This document shows, piece by piece, positions 26,557-36,265 of a DNA stretch of 64,000 nucleotides; within the stretch, counting starts at the first letter, position 1; each line of letters begins with the position of its first letter. The stretch is from the NCBI RefSeq assembly GCF_025642135.1, contig NZ_CP106793.1, positions 3,207,001 through 3,271,000 of the forward strand. The letters run 5' to 3'. The notes beneath the pieces are model-generated. The model saw only the letters and a program-made list of their open reading frames with translations. It made no database searches and was not told the DNA's origin. The stretch is from Streptomyces cynarae. GTDB lineage: Bacteria; Actinomycetota; Actinomycetes; Streptomycetales; Streptomycetaceae. Made by a program: the position numbers and the translations under genes.

Positions 26557-26626
26557 CGCGCCGGGGGCCGGGCGTCCCGCGTCCGGCACCCGTGGCGTCG
26601 TTCACGCGTCACTCCCTCAGTTCACC

Positions 26627-26665
26627 GCCCAGGGGCGGCGTCCACTCCGGACGCCGCCCCTGGGC
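26627..26665 (+). terminator. Terminator after the anchored chaplin
   Basis: A perfect 17-bp stem (left arm starting GCCCAGGGGCGG) with loop ACTCC, 71 bp past the chaplin stop. The remaining 26666-26900 contains no supported gene; it should hold the promoter of the MerR-like gene. Confidence 0.88.
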
Positions 26666-26900
26666 CGTTCAGCCGATGGGCACTCGCGGCCGATGCGCCA
26701 CCCGTGTCACAAAGGACTCCCTCCGGTCACGCATGTCCCGGCTGTGCGGGCCTTCTGTCACAGCCGGTTCACAGGCCCTTTCCCGCGCGCGCCGCGGGTC
26801 GTTGACCCGGCACAGGCTTTGTGATCGCCAGCGCGGGCCCGGCTCCCCCGACGACCTCCCCCCGGTCGCCGCCGTGGCGTGCGCGAGGAGGTGCTTGAAG

Positions 26901-27101
26901 ATGACGGACCGTCGCCTCTGGTCCTACAAGGAGATCGCCGCCCACATCAGCGTGCAGCCGGACACCGTCAGGTCCTACCGCAAGCACGGGCTGCTTCCCC
27001 CACCGGACCATGTGGAGGGCGGAAAGCCCTACTGGTACGCCGACACGGTCCGGGCCTGGGTGGCCTCCCGCCCGGGCAACCGCGGCCGCGGAGAGCCCTG
27101 A
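26901..27101 (+). CDS. Small MerR/excisionase-like DNA-binding protein
   Basis: A 66-aa protein consisting almost only of a winged helix-turn-helix: WSYKEIAAHISVQPDTVRSY (about residues 7-26), then RKHGLLPPPDHVEGGKPYWY and TVRAWVASRPG. This matches the DNA-binding unit found alone in small MerR-like or excisionase-like proteins. There is no ligand or dimerisation domain. GAGGAGG at 26884-26890 precedes ATG 26901. No mobile-element genes are nearby, so a small regulator is more likely than an excisionase. Targets unknown. Confidence 0.8.
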   Translation: MTDRRLWSYKEIAAHISVQPDTVRSYRKHGLLPPPDHVEGGKPYWYADTVRAWVASRPGNRGRGEP

Positions 27102-27119
27102 CGGCTACCCCCGGTGCCT

Positions 27120-27155
27120 CCGAGTGGCCCGTCCCGGTCGGGGCGGGCCACTCGG
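27120..27155. terminator. Bidirectional terminator
   Basis: CCGAGTGGCCCG pairs perfectly with CGGGCCACTCGG (12 bp, 12-base loop that itself contains TCCC/GGGG pairing). It lies between the MerR-like stop and the alcohol dehydrogenase stop. Confidence 0.85.
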
Positions 27156-27180
27156 CTGTCGCCGGCGGTGGCCGGCCGGC

Positions 27181-28223
27181 TCAGCGCCACGGCTCGACGA
27201 CCGTCACTCCCTGCCCCGGTGCCGTACCCATGGCCGCCAGTGCCTCGGGGGACGCGGCCAGCGGGATGGCCGACGTGACCAGGAGGTCGGGGCGCACGGC
27301 GCCGGACCGGACCAGTTCCAGCATCGGCGGATACGCGTGTGCCGCCATGCCGTGGCTGCCGAGGATCTCCAGTTCCAGGGCGACCACCCGGGACATGGGG
27401 ACGGGGGTGGTGCCGTCGGCGGAGGGCAGCAGACCGACCTGGACGTGGCGTCCGCGGCGGCGCAGTCCGTTCACCGACGCGGCGCACGTCGCCGGGGAGC
27501 CGAGCGCGTCGAGGGAGACGTGGGCGCCGCCGCCGGTCAGGGAGCGGACCGCTTCGGCCGTGTCGTCGGCGCCCGTCGCGTCCACGCACTCCGCCGCGCC
27601 GAACTTCCGTGCCAGCTCAAGGGCCTGGGGCGACAGGTCGACGGCCACGACCCGCGCCCCCACGGCCGCCGCGATCATCACCGCCGACAGCCCGACACCC
27701 CCGCAGCCGTGCACGGCGACCCACTCCCCGCGGCCGGCCGCCCCTGCTGGACGACCGCCCGGAACGCCGTGGCGAACCGGCACCCGAGCGCCGCCGCCGT
27801 CCGGAACGACATCTCCTCCGGCACCGCGACCAGGTTCACGTCCGCGTGCTCCAGCGCCACGTATTGTGCGAAGGACCCCCAGTGCGTGAACCCGGGCTGG
27901 GTCTGCCGCTCGCACACCTGCTGGTCGCCCGCCGCACAGGACGGACAGCTGCCGCAGGCGCAGACGAACGGCACCGTGACCCGGTCGCCGGGCCGCCGGC
28001 GCGTCACCCCGGCGCCGACGGCCTCGACGACACCGGCGAGTTCATGGCCGGGCACGTGCGGGAGCGTGACGTCCGGGTCGTGTCCCATCCAGCCGTGCCA
28101 GTCGCTGCGGCACAGCCCCGTCGCCTCGACCCGCACCACGGCCCCGTGCTCTGACGGTTCCGGGTCCGCCACCTCGCGCACCTCGGCCCGCTCCCCGTAC
28201 CGCTCGAACACCACCGCACGCAT
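27181..28223 (-). pseudogene. Zinc-binding alcohol dehydrogenase, single frameshift
   Basis: From ATG 28223-28221 the N-terminal catalytic domain is complete: [10 protein letters not shown] zinc ligand region, GHE in [14 protein letters not shown], structural zinc Cys cluster [19 protein letters not shown]. It runs to [11 protein letters not shown]. The Rossmann domain continues in another frame with [20 protein letters not shown] and runs to VTVVEPWR. One missing base in the C-run at about 27725-27729 (four C where five are needed) explains the break. The family oxidises alcohols or reduces aldehydes with NAD(P). Since all motifs survive on both sides, a sequencing error is likely. It is divergent from the copper genes. 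Confidence 0.88.
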
Positions 28224-28406
28224 ACGACCGACCCTCCGCCATGTCCGCGATCCCTGCCCCGCAGATCGTCTCCTGCCGAACGCTAGTGCCCCGCCGGTGC
28301 CCCGTCCCCCGGGCCTCCTCCCCGTCCTCCACGCCGAGATGCGACCCACTGACGGCGGCCGGACGGAACGCGCCCCGCCGATGCGCCCCCACCTCCCCTC
28401 GTCGGG

Positions 28407-28421
28407 TACCCCCAGGGGGTA
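28407..28421. promoter_or_regulatory. CsoR-type copper operator
   Basis: TACCCCC-A-GGGGGTA is a perfect palindrome 48 bp before the copZ start and next to a TATAGTGTGAT -10-like stretch. Copper-sensing CsoR repressors of Actinobacteria bind G-tract palindromes of this kind in copZ-copA promoters and leave when Cu(I) binds. The following CopZ and CopA genes fit exactly. csoR itself is not in the window. Confidence 0.85.
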
Positions 28422-28468
28422 TAGTGTGATTCTCGTAAGCCCCACACGCCTCCCTGAGGAGTAACGCC

Positions 28469-28708
28469 ATGACCGCGCAGACCGACACCCCCGGTTCCGT
28501 GACGACCGTCTACAAGGTGAGCGGGATGAGCTGCGGGCACTGTGAAGGCTCCGTCTCCGGCGAGATCTCCGGCATCGACGGCGTCACCTCCGTCACCGCC
28601 GTCGCGTCCACCGGCGAGGTGACGGTCGTCTCCGCCGCCCCCCTCGACGACGAGGCCGTGCGCGCCGCGGTCGACGAGGCGGGCTTCGAACTCGTCGGCA
28701 AGGCCTGA
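28469..28708 (+). CDS. copZ: Copper chaperone CopZ
   Basis: A 79-aa single heavy-metal-associated domain. The metal-binding GMSCGHC motif lies at about residues 18-24 (Cys at 21 and 24) and FELVGKA closes the ferredoxin-like fold. Carries Cu(I) to the P-type ATPase encoded 86 bp downstream. TGAGGAGTAACGCC precedes the ATG. Controlled by the CsoR-like palindrome upstream. Confidence 0.95.
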   Translation: MTAQTDTPGSVTTVYKVSGMSCGHCEGSVSGEISGIDGVTSVTAVASTGEVTVVSAAPLDDEAVRAAVDEAGFELVGKA

Positions 28709-28794
28709 ACCACCGGCATCGCCCACCGCATCGAGCCGTACCGACCAGCTGATACTGGCTCCGCACGGCCCGGTCCGTTGTCTGGAGTCCGGAC

Positions 28795-31059
28795 ATGACC
28801 AGCACCACAGCACCAGCCCCGATAAACGACACGACCGCGCGTTCCGAGGTCGAGCTCACGATCGGCGGCATGACCTGCGCCTCCTGCGCGGCCCGTGTCG
28901 AGAAGAAGCTCAACCGGATGGACGGCGTCACCGCCACGGTCAACTTCGCGACGGAGAAGGCGAAGATCTCCTACCCCGAGGGGATCGAGGTCGCCGATCT
29001 GATCGCCACGGTGGTGAAGACCGGCTACTCCGCCGAGGAACCCCCGCCGCCGCAGCCGGAACGGCCCGCCGGGACGGAGGAGCCCTCGGGGCTCGAAGAA
29101 GACCCGGAGCTCGCCTCTCTCCGCCGGCGCCTGACCGTCTCCTCGCTGCTCGCCCTGCCCGTCGTGCTGCTCGCGATGGTTCCGGTCCTGCAGTTCGACA
29201 ACTGGCAGTGGCTCTCGCTCACCCTCGCCGCCCCCGTTGTCGTATGGGGCGGTCTGCCGTTCCACAAGGCGGCGTTCACCAATGCCCGGCACGGCGCGGC
29301 CACCATGGACACGCTCGTCTCCGTCGGCACGCTCGCCGCCTTCGGCTGGTCGCTGTGGGCGCTGTTCTGGGGGCACGCGGGCATGCCGGGCATGCGCCAC
29401 GGCTTCGAGCTCACCGTCTCCCGTACGGACGGGGCGTCCACGATCTACCTCGAGGTGGCCGCCGGTGTCGTCGCGTTCATCCTGCTCGGACGCTACCTGG
29501 AGGCCCGCTCCAAGCGGCGCGCGGGCGCGGCGCTGAAGGCGCTGCTCGAACTGGGCGCGAAGGACGTCGCGGTGCTGCGGGAGGGACGCGAGGTACGCGT
29601 TCCGGTGGCGCGGCTGGCCGTCGGCGACCGGTTCGTGGTTCGGCCCGGGGAGAAGATCGCCACCGACGGGACCGTCGTGGAGGGCGCCTCCGCGGTCGAC
29701 GCGTCCATGCTGACCGGCGAGTCGGTGCCGGTCGATGTGGCGGTGGGCGATTCCGTGACCGGCGCGACCGTGAACGCCGGGGGCCGGCTGGTGGTCGAGG
29801 CGACCCGGGTCGGCGCGGACACCCAGCTCGCGCGGATGGCGCGGCTCGTGGAGGACGCGCAGAACGGCAAGGCGGAGGTGCAGCGCCTCGCCGACCGCAT
29901 CTCCGGGATCTTCGTGCCCGTGGTGCTGCTGATCGCGCTCGGCACCTTCGGGGTGTGGCTCGGCGTCACCGGGGACACCGTCGCCGCCTTCACCGCGGCG
30001 GTCGCGGTGCTGATCATCGCCTGCCCGTGCGCACTGGGTCTCGCCACCCCGACCGCCCTGATGGTCGGCACGGGCCGCGGCGCCCAGCTCGGCATCCTGA
30101 TCAAGGGTCCCGAGGTGCTGGAGTCCACACGGCGGGTCGACACCGTGGTCCTGGACAAGACCGGAACGGTGACCACCGGCCGGATGACGCTCCAGGAGGT
30201 GTACGCCGCCGAGGACAGCGACGAGAAGGAGGTTCTGCGGCTCGCAGGGGCCCTTGAACACGCCTCCGAGCACCCGATCGCCCGGGCGGTCGCGGAAGGC
30301 GCCCAGGAGCGCCTCGGCGACCTTCCGACGCCGGAGCACTTCGAGAACGTGCCAGGAGTCGGCGTGCGCGGCAGCGTCGAGGGACACGAGGTCACGGTGG
30401 GCCGCTTCCCCGGCGCGCTCCCGGAGCCGCTGGCCGGCGCGAAGGCCGGGGCGGAGACGGAGGGGCGTACGGCCGTCGTGGTCGTCCGGGACGGTGTGGC
30501 ACTGGGTGTCGTCACCGTGGCCGACGCGGTCAAGGAGACCAGCGCCGAGGCCGTACGGGACCTGCGCGCGCTGGGACTGCGGCCGGTGCTGCTGACCGGG
30601 GACAACCGGGCGGTGGCCGAGGCGGTGGCGCGGGCCGTCGGCATCGACGGCGCGGACGTGATCGCCGAGGTGCTGCCCGAGGACAAGGTCGACGTCGTCC
30701 GGCGGCTCCAGGGCGAGGGGCGGACCGTCGCCATGGTCGGCGACGGCGTCAACGACGCGGCCGCCCTCGCCACCGCCGATCTGGGCCTGGCCATGGGCAC
30801 CGGGACGGACGCGGCGATCGAGGCGAGCGATCTGACGCTGGTGCGCGGGGACCTGCGGGTGGCCGCGGACGCGATCCGGCTGTCACGGCGCACGCTCGCC
30901 ACGATCAAGGGGAACCTGGCGTGGGCCTTCGGGTACAACGTGGCCGCCCTGCCGCTGGCCGCGGCGGGCTTCCTCAACCCGATGATCGCGGGTGCCGCCA
31001 TGGCCTTCTCGTCGGTGTTCGTGGTCACGAACAGCCTGCGGCTGCGGGCGTTCTCATGA
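28795..31059 (+). CDS. copA: Copper-exporting P1B-type ATPase
   Basis: A 754-aa pump. An N-terminal metal-binding domain has [15 protein letters not shown] (Cys 28 and 31). Eight membrane helices include the ion-gate CPC in [20 protein letters not shown] (about residues 407-426). The actuator loop contains MLTGESVPV. The phosphorylation site is DKTGTVTTG (Asp about 455). The ATP-domain His is in [12 protein letters not shown], and [20 protein letters not shown] is the hinge. The CPC helix and NSLR-type final helix fit the Cu(I) branch. It removes Cu(I) from the cytoplasm. Co-transcribed with copZ under the CsoR-like operator. Confidence 0.96.
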   Translation: MTSTTAPAPINDTTARSEVELTIGGMTCASCAARVEKKLNRMDGVTATVNFATEKAKISYPEGIEVADLIATVVKTGYSAEEPPPPQPERPAGTEEPSGLEEDPELASLRRRLTVSSLLALPVVLLAMVPVLQFDNWQWLSLTLAAPVVVWGGLPFHKAAFTNARHGAATMDTLVSVGTLAAFGWSLWALFWGHAGMPGMRHGFELTVSRTDGASTIYLEVAAGVVAFILLGRYLEARSKRRAGAALKALLELGAKDVAVLREGREVRVPVARLAVGDRFVVRPGEKIATDGTVVEGASAVDASMLTGESVPVDVAVGDSVTGATVNAGGRLVVEATRVGADTQLARMARLVEDAQNGKAEVQRLADRISGIFVPVVLLIALGTFGVWLGVTGDTVAAFTAAVAVLIIACPCALGLATPTALMVGTGRGAQLGILIKGPEVLESTRRVDTVVLDKTGTVTTGRMTLQEVYAAEDSDEKEVLRLAGALEHASEHPIARAVAEGAQERLGDLPTPEHFENVPGVGVRGSVEGHEVTVGRFPGALPEPLAGAKAGAETEGRTAVVVVRDGVALGVVTVADAVKETSAEAVRDLRALGLRPVLLTGDNRAVAEAVARAVGIDGADVIAEVLPEDKVDVVRRLQGEGRTVAMVGDGVNDAAALATADLGLAMGTGTDAAIEASDLTLVRGDLRVAADAIRLSRRTLATIKGNLAWAFGYNVAALPLAAAGFLNPMIAGAAMAFSSVFVVTNSLRLRAFS

Positions 31060-31149
31060 GGGGACCGCGGGGACACCGGCCTCGGGGCGCGGTTCCCGGG
31101 ACGGGGCGGTAAGAGTCCCTCTAGAGTCGGAAGCGAGCCTCACATAAGC

Positions 31150-31593
31150 TCTTCACAAGGCCCGCGCATCATCCTTACGCTGGGGCCTCGATCAACGTGT
31201 CGAGGCTCTTGCGCATCTTCAGGAGCTGCGCAAGAGACACAGATCACAGTGACGTGAACGTAACCAGCGGAAGGGTTCGTGGGTCTAAGTTGGCGATGTC
31301 GGGAGCGTCTTGGGGGGCGCGACTGACATCTGGGGATGTCTTGGGGGACGTCCCCGGGAAACTGCGTTGCCGGGGCACGTACACCGGGGAGCTTTGAGCG
31401 GCCCTCCCGTCCGTACGCGTCCCGGCAGACCGCACCGCAGTGGTATGCCGACTTCTGCTCGTTTTGCTCACAGCGATTCAGGCGCTGTCCCGCAGACGCC
31501 CGGCCGGATCCCGTGGGGGGAATCCGCACCGGGACATGGGAAGGCGCCCTGGTCGTCGGCCCGTGGGGGGACCGGCGCCGGGGCGCCTTCTGC
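31150..31593 (+). other. Orphan hairpin-rich region; candidate non-coding transcript or leader
   Basis: The 814 bp between copA and citrate synthase hold no gene that I can support. Within it TTCACA (31150) and a TACG-rich stretch about 18 bp on look like a promoter. A perfect inverted repeat follows: CTCTTGCGCA 31206-31215 with TGCGCAAGAG 31227-31236. Further on, AAGGCGCCC (31541-31549) and GGGCGCCTT (31581-31589) are followed by CTGCTTTT, as in a Rho-independent terminator. This could be a small RNA of about 370 bases. A 66-codon frame (31197-31397) exists, but its composition does not look like a protein. Confidence 0.4.
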
Positions 31594-31623
31594 TTTTCCG
31601 GCTCATGTGCGCGGAGCGCGCGC

Positions 31624-31656
31624 GGCGTACGCCGTTCTACGAAGACGGCGTACGCC
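31624..31656. other. Strong inverted repeat
   Basis: GGCGTACGCCGT and ACGGCGTACGCC form a perfect 12-bp stem with a 9-base loop. Each arm begins with its own palindrome (GGCGTACGCC). No T-run follows. It could be a terminator for either side or a dyad operator. Confidence 0.6.
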
Positions 31657-31690
31657 ACGGGTACGTACGACAGCTACGCGGCAGCGCCGC

Positions 31691-31734
31691 TCAGCGCTCC
31701 TCGACCGGAACGAAGTCACGCTGGACCACTCCGG
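31691..31734. repeat. Displaced copy of the citrate synthase 3' end
   Basis: These 44 bp repeat 31874-31917, the last 13 codons plus stop of the citrate synthase gene (encoding GVVQRDFVPVEER-type C-terminus), with a single mismatch. The two copies are in direct orientation, 183 bp apart. This suggests either a tandem duplication or the scar of an element that inserted at the gene's 3' end. Confidence 0.85.
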
Positions 31735-31873
31735 CGACCGTGCCGACCCGGGGGCAACCCCCGGACCCCCGGCCGGCCCGGGAGCCCACGCCACCCCAAG
31801 CCGGCAGACCGACCGGAGCCACCGAAACCCGGCAACAGGGCACCAGCCACCCGGCACCCCTCACCGCCAGGTG

Positions 31874-33163
31874 TCAGCGCTCCTCGACCGGAACGAAGTC
31901 GCGCTGGACCACTCCGGTGTAGATCTGGCGCGGGCGGCCGATGCGGGAGCCCGGCTCCTTGATCATCTCGTGCCACTGGGCGATCCAGCCCGGCAGGCGG
32001 CCGAGGGCGAACAGGACCGTGAACATCTCGGTCGGGAAGCCCATGGCGCGGTAGATCAGGCCGGTGTAGAAGTCCACGTTCGGGTAGAGCTTGCGCTCGA
32101 CGAAGTAGTCGTCGGACAGCGCGTGCTCCTCCAGCTTGAGCGCGATGTCGAGGAGCTCGTCCTCCTTGCCCAGGGCGGAGAGGACGTCGTGCGCGGCGGC
32201 CTTGATGATCTTGGCGCGCGGGTCGAAGTTCTTGTAGACCCGGTGGCCGAAGCCCATCAGGCGGACGCCGTCCTCCTTGTTCTTCACCTTGCGGATGAAG
32301 GTGTCGACGTCGTTGCCGGAATCGCGGATGCCCTCGAGCATCTCCAGGACGGACTGGTTGGCGCCGCCGTGCAGCGGGCCCCAGAGCGCGTTGATGCCGG
32401 CCGAGATCGAGGCGAACATGTTGGCCTGCGAGGAGCCCACCAGGCGGACCGTGGAGGTCGAACAGTTCTGCTCGTGGTCGGCGTGCAGGATCAGCAGCTT
32501 GTCGAGCGCGGACACGACGACCGGGTCCAGCTCGAACTCCTGCGCGGGGACCGAGAAGGTCATGCGCAGGAAGTTCTCGACGTAGCCGAGGTCGTTGCGC
32601 GGGTAGACGAACGGGTGACCGATCGACTTCTTGTAGGCGTACGCCGCGATCGTCGGGAGCTTGGCGAGCAGGCGGATGGTGGAGAGGTTGCGCTGCTTCT
32701 CGTCGAACGGGTTGTGGCTGTCCTGGTAGAAGGTGGACAGCGCGGAGACCACCGAGGACAGCATCGCCATCGGGTGGGCGTCGCGGGGGAAGCCCTTGTA
32801 GAAGTTCTTGACGTCCTCGTGCAGCAGGGTGTGCTGCGTGATGTCGTTCTTGAAGGTGGAGAGCTCGTCGACCGTGGGCAGCTCGCCGTTGATCAGCAGG
32901 TAGGCGACCTCCAGGAAGGTGGAGCGCTCGGCCAGCTGCTCGATCGGGTAACCGCGGTACCGGAGGATGCCCTCCTCGCCGTCGAGGTAGGTGATGGCGG
33001 ATTTGTAGGCGGCGGTGTTGCCGTAGCCGCTGTCCAGGGTCACCAGACCGGTCTGGGCGCGGAGCTTTCCGATGTCGAAGCCCTTGTCACCGACGGTGCT
33101 GTCGACCACCGGGTAGGTGTACTCGTTGCCGTCGTACCGCAGTACTACAGAGTTGTCGCTCAC
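31874..33163 (-). CDS. gltA: Citrate synthase
   Basis: A 429-aa type II citrate synthase. Catalytic residues lie in PLHGGANQSVLEMLEGIRDS (His about 266), GFGHRVYKNFDPRAKIIKAA (His about 307) and NVDFYTGLIYRAMGFP (Asp about 363). RQIYTGVVQRDFVPVEER ends the protein. It condenses acetyl-CoA and oxaloacetate at the entry to the TCA cycle. GTG 33163-33161 is chosen: GAGGGAAGAC sits just before it, and the product then begins SDNSVVLRYDGNEY like other Streptomyces CitA proteins. An ATG 12 bases upstream is the alternative. Its 3' end is duplicated downstream. Confidence 0.96.
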   Translation of the reverse strand: MSDNSVVLRYDGNEYTYPVVDSTVGDKGFDIGKLRAQTGLVTLDSGYGNTAAYKSAITYLDGEEGILRYRGYPIEQLAERSTFLEVAYLLINGELPTVDELSTFKNDITQHTLLHEDVKNFYKGFPRDAHPMAMLSSVVSALSTFYQDSHNPFDEKQRNLSTIRLLAKLPTIAAYAYKKSIGHPFVYPRNDLGYVENFLRMTFSVPAQEFELDPVVVSALDKLLILHADHEQNCSTSTVRLVGSSQANMFASISAGINALWGPLHGGANQSVLEMLEGIRDSGNDVDTFIRKVKNKEDGVRLMGFGHRVYKNFDPRAKIIKAAAHDVLSALGKEDELLDIALKLEEHALSDDYFVERKLYPNVDFYTGLIYRAMGFPTEMFTVLFALGRLPGWIAQWHEMIKEPGSRIGRPRQIYTGVVQRDFVPVEER

Positions 33164-33416
33164 GTCTTCCCTCACCGACGTAGTGCCTCATCTTCGAGGT
33201 GCCCTGACTGTCTCTACCATCCCCCATTTGGCGCAGGAGAGTGCACTCGGGGTCGGCCGTTGGGCTCATCGGCGGCACTGAGTGCCGTCAACCTGCTCAT
33301 CCTGCCCCCCTCCGACCCGTTCCGGAAGTGCTCTGTGACCTTCGCGACTCATTTGATCGATCATTTTTTTCGATGACAGCGATGGACGCTGGTGGGGTGC
33401 CGGGGACGGGAGGTGC

Positions 33417-35699
33417 TCAGCTCTCCAGGGGCCGCGGCGACAGCCTGAAGTCCAGTGCCGTGCAGCGGCGGCCGGCCGACACCGTACGCACCGCCTGACC
33501 GATCGCCTTGCGTGAACCGACGAGCACGACCAGCCTCTTGGCCCGGGTGACCGCGGTGTAGAGCAGGTTCCGCTGGAGCATCATCCAGGCTCCGGTGGTG
33601 ACCGGGATGACCACCGCCGGATACTCGCTGCCCTGGGAGCGGTGGATCGTCACCGCGTAGGCGTGGGCCAGCTCGTCGAGCTCGTCGAACTCGTACGCCA
33701 CCTCCTCGTCCTCGTCCGTCAGCACCGTCAGGCGCTGATCGACCGGGTCGAGCGCGGTGACCACGCCGACGGTGCCGTTGAAGACACCGTTCTTCCCCTT
33801 CTCGTAATTGTTGCGAATCTGGGTCACCTTGTCGCCGACGCGGAAGACGCGGCCGCCGAACCGCTTCTCGGGCAGGTCGGGACGGGCGGGGGTGATCGCC
33901 TGCTGGAGCAGACCGTTGAGGGTGCCCGCGCCGGCAGGTCCGCGGTGCATGGGCGCGAGCACCTGCACGTCGCGGCGCGGGTCGAGGCCGAAGCGGGCCG
34001 GGATCCGCCGGGCCGCCACGTCCACGGTGAGCCGTCCGGCGGCCTCGGTGTCGTCCTCGACGAAGAGGAAGAAGTCCTTCAGGCCGTCGGTGAGGGGGTG
34101 CTGCCCGGCGTTGATGCGGTGCGCGTTGGTGACGACGCCGGACTGCTGGGCCTGGCGGAACACGCGGGTGAGCCGGACAGCCGGGATCGGGCTGCCGTCG
34201 GCGAGCAGGTCCCTAAGGACCTCGCCGGCACCCACGCTCGGCAGCTGGTCGACGTCGCCGACGAAGAGGAGGTGCGCACCGGGCGGCACGGCCTTGACCA
34301 GCTTGTTGGCGAGCAGCAGGTCGAGCATGGAGGCCTCGTCGACGACGATCAGGTCGGCGTCGAGCGGGCGGTCCCTGTCGTAGGCCGCGTCGCCGCCGGG
34401 CTTCAGCTCCAGCAGCCGGTGGACGGTGGAGGCCTCCGCGCCGGTCAGCTCGGACAGGCGCTTGGCGGCACGGCCGGTGGGCGCGGCGAGCACGACCTTG
34501 GCCCGCTTGGCTCGGGCCAGCTCGATGATCGACCGTACGGTGAACGACTTGCCGCAGCCGGGCCCGCCGGTGAGGACGGCGACCTTCTCGGTCAGCGCGA
34601 GCCGTACGGCCTGCTCCTGCTCGGGCGCCAGTTCGGCCCCCGTACGCTCCTTGAGCCAGCCGAGCGCCTTGTCCCAGGCCACGTCCCGGAAGTCGGGCAT
34701 CCGGTCCTCCTCCGTGCGCAGGAGGCGCAGCAGCTGGGCGGAGAGGGAGAGTTCGGCGCGGTGGAAGGGGACCAGGTAGACGGCGGTGACGGGGTCGCCT
34801 CCGTCCGGGCCGGGCACCTTCTCCCGTACGACACCGGGGTCGTCGCCGTCCTCCGGTGGCTCCGCCAGCTCTGCGAGGCACTCGATGACGAGGCCGGTGT
34901 CGACCTGGAGGAGTTTGACGGCGTCGGCGATGAGCTGCTCCTCCGGGAGGTAGCAGTGTCCCTGGTCGGCGGACTGCGACAGGGCGTACTGCAGGCCGGC
35001 CTTGACGCGCTCGGGACTGTCGTGCGGGATGCCGACGGACTGGGCGATGCGGTCGGCGGTGAGGAAGCCGATGCCCCAGACGTCGGCGGCGAGGCGGTAG
35101 GGCTGGTTCTTGACGACGGAGATGGAGGCGTCGCCGTACTTCTTGTAGATGCGGACGGCAATGGAGGTGGACACCTCGACGGTCTGCAGGAAGAGCATGA
35201 CCTCCTTGATCGCCTTCTGCTCCTCCCAGGCGTCGGCGATCTTCTTGGTGCGCTTGGGGCCGAGGCCGGGGACCTCGATGAGCCGCTCGGGCTCCTCCTC
35301 GATGATCTTCAGGGTGTCCAGCCCGAAGTGCTGGGTGATCCGGTCGGCGAAGACGGGGCCGATGCCCTTGACGAGTCCGGACCCGAGGTAGCGGCGGATG
35401 CCCTGGACGGTGGCCGGGAGGACGGTCGTGTAGTTCTCCACCGTGAACTGCCGCCCGTACTGGGGGTGCGACCCCCAGCGCCCCTCCATCCGCAGCGACT
35501 CGCCCACCTGCGCACCGAGGAGCGCACCGACGACGGTGAGCAGGTCACCAGCGCCGCGGCCGGTGTCGACGCGGGCGACGGTGTACCCGTTCTCCTCATT
35601 GGCGTACGTGATCCGCTCAAGCACACCTTCGAGCACAGCAAGCCGCCGCTCGCCGGCCCCGTCACCGGCCTGCCCCGTCCGGGTCGCCTCCTTGGTCAT
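33417..35699 (-). CDS. recD2: RecD2-like SF1B DNA helicase
   Basis: A 760-aa helicase. The N-terminal region carries OB-like and helix-hairpin-helix parts (LIEVPGLGPKRTKKIADAWE, about residues 140-160, and GIGFLTADRIAQSVGI). Helicase motifs follow: Walker A VLTGGPGCGKSFTVRSIIEL near residue 375, DADLIVVDEASMLDLLLANK (motif II), FVGDVDQLPSVGAGEVLRDL (motif III), YAVTIHRSQGSEYPAVVIPV (motif V) and YTAVTRAKRLVVLVGS (motif VI). RecD2 proteins unwind 5'-3' without RecBC and help with repair and fork maintenance. It lies upstream of citrate synthase on the same strand, 253 bp away; the AT-rich stretch 33352-33377 is in between. Confidence 0.93.
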   Translation of the reverse strand: MTKEATRTGQAGDGAGERRLAVLEGVLERITYANEENGYTVARVDTGRGAGDLLTVVGALLGAQVGESLRMEGRWGSHPQYGRQFTVENYTTVLPATVQGIRRYLGSGLVKGIGPVFADRITQHFGLDTLKIIEEEPERLIEVPGLGPKRTKKIADAWEEQKAIKEVMLFLQTVEVSTSIAVRIYKKYGDASISVVKNQPYRLAADVWGIGFLTADRIAQSVGIPHDSPERVKAGLQYALSQSADQGHCYLPEEQLIADAVKLLQVDTGLVIECLAELAEPPEDGDDPGVVREKVPGPDGGDPVTAVYLVPFHRAELSLSAQLLRLLRTEEDRMPDFRDVAWDKALGWLKERTGAELAPEQEQAVRLALTEKVAVLTGGPGCGKSFTVRSIIELARAKRAKVVLAAPTGRAAKRLSELTGAEASTVHRLLELKPGGDAAYDRDRPLDADLIVVDEASMLDLLLANKLVKAVPPGAHLLFVGDVDQLPSVGAGEVLRDLLADGSPIPAVRLTRVFRQAQQSGVVTNAHRINAGQHPLTDGLKDFFLFVEDDTEAAGRLTVDVAARRIPARFGLDPRRDVQVLAPMHRGPAGAGTLNGLLQQAITPARPDLPEKRFGGRVFRVGDKVTQIRNNYEKGKNGVFNGTVGVVTALDPVDQRLTVLTDEDEEVAYEFDELDELAHAYAVTIHRSQGSEYPAVVIPVTTGAWMMLQRNLLYTAVTRAKRLVVLVGSRKAIGQAVRTVSAGRRCTALDFRLSPRPLES

Positions 35700-35898
35700 G
35701 GGGTGACGTTAGCGCTGGGGTGTGACAGGTGGAGCCCACCTGTGCCAGGTGCTCCGGGGCATCGGCCCTTGCCGCCCATTACTCGCACCGAAGAACCACG
35801 CCCGGCCGGCGACGGGCCGGAGCCGGACAGTTCCACCATTCCGCGGTAGGTCCGCCGCAACCAGTCCTCAGCCGGCGATGCGCGGATCACTCATGGGC

Positions 35899-36195
35899 TC
35901 AAAACGGCTTCCTGGGCCGCTGCCCCGTGGCCAGCCACGTCTTCGACTGCTCCGTGGTGCAGGCGGAAGGAGGGAACCCCACAAACGACCTGTCCTTGAA
36001 GACGGCGACGACCCGCACCATCGGCGCCTGGGTGATGTCCCCGGTGTCGATGTGCTCCTGGCTGTCGAAGCGCACGGCCCACGCCGCATCGTGCTCGACC
36101 GACAGTTCCGGCTCCATCACGATGGTCGGCGGCCCGTCTCCGTAAATTGTTCGCAGGTGGACACGTGCCGCCTCGACGGCTTCGTCTCTCGTCAT
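35899..36195 (-). CDS. Imm35/YrhB-like immunity protein
   Basis: A 98-aa protein. MTRDEAVEAARVHLRTIYGD, AAWAVRFDSQEHIDTGDIT and VAVFKDRSFVGFPPSA match the YrhB/Immunity-35 pattern, where a short alpha-beta protein protects against a polymorphic toxin. It lies on the toxin's strand, about 2 kb downstream, past decayed genes. It may be an orphan immunity protein against toxins of relatives, common at such loci. No matching toxin domain is adjacent. Confidence 0.7.
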   Translation of the reverse strand: MTRDEAVEAARVHLRTIYGDGPPTIVMEPELSVEHDAAWAVRFDSQEHIDTGDITQAPMVRVVAVFKDRSFVGFPPSACTTEQSKTWLATGQRPRKPF

Positions 36196-36265
36196 TCTCA
36201 GGACCCGATCGTTCTTTCCGTAGGACTCAACGCTGGGAGAGGATGGCCTTTACCGGGGCCGGTCA

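Noticed and set aside
26901..27101. MerR-like protein as a phage or plasmid excisionase
   Set aside because: No integrase, attachment repeat or phage gene is nearby, and the neighbours are chromosomal core genes.
31197..31397. 66-codon frame as a small protein gene
   Set aside because: Its codon positions do not show the usual third-position GC bias, no RBS precedes the start, and it overlaps a hairpin. Kept only as part of the orphan region.
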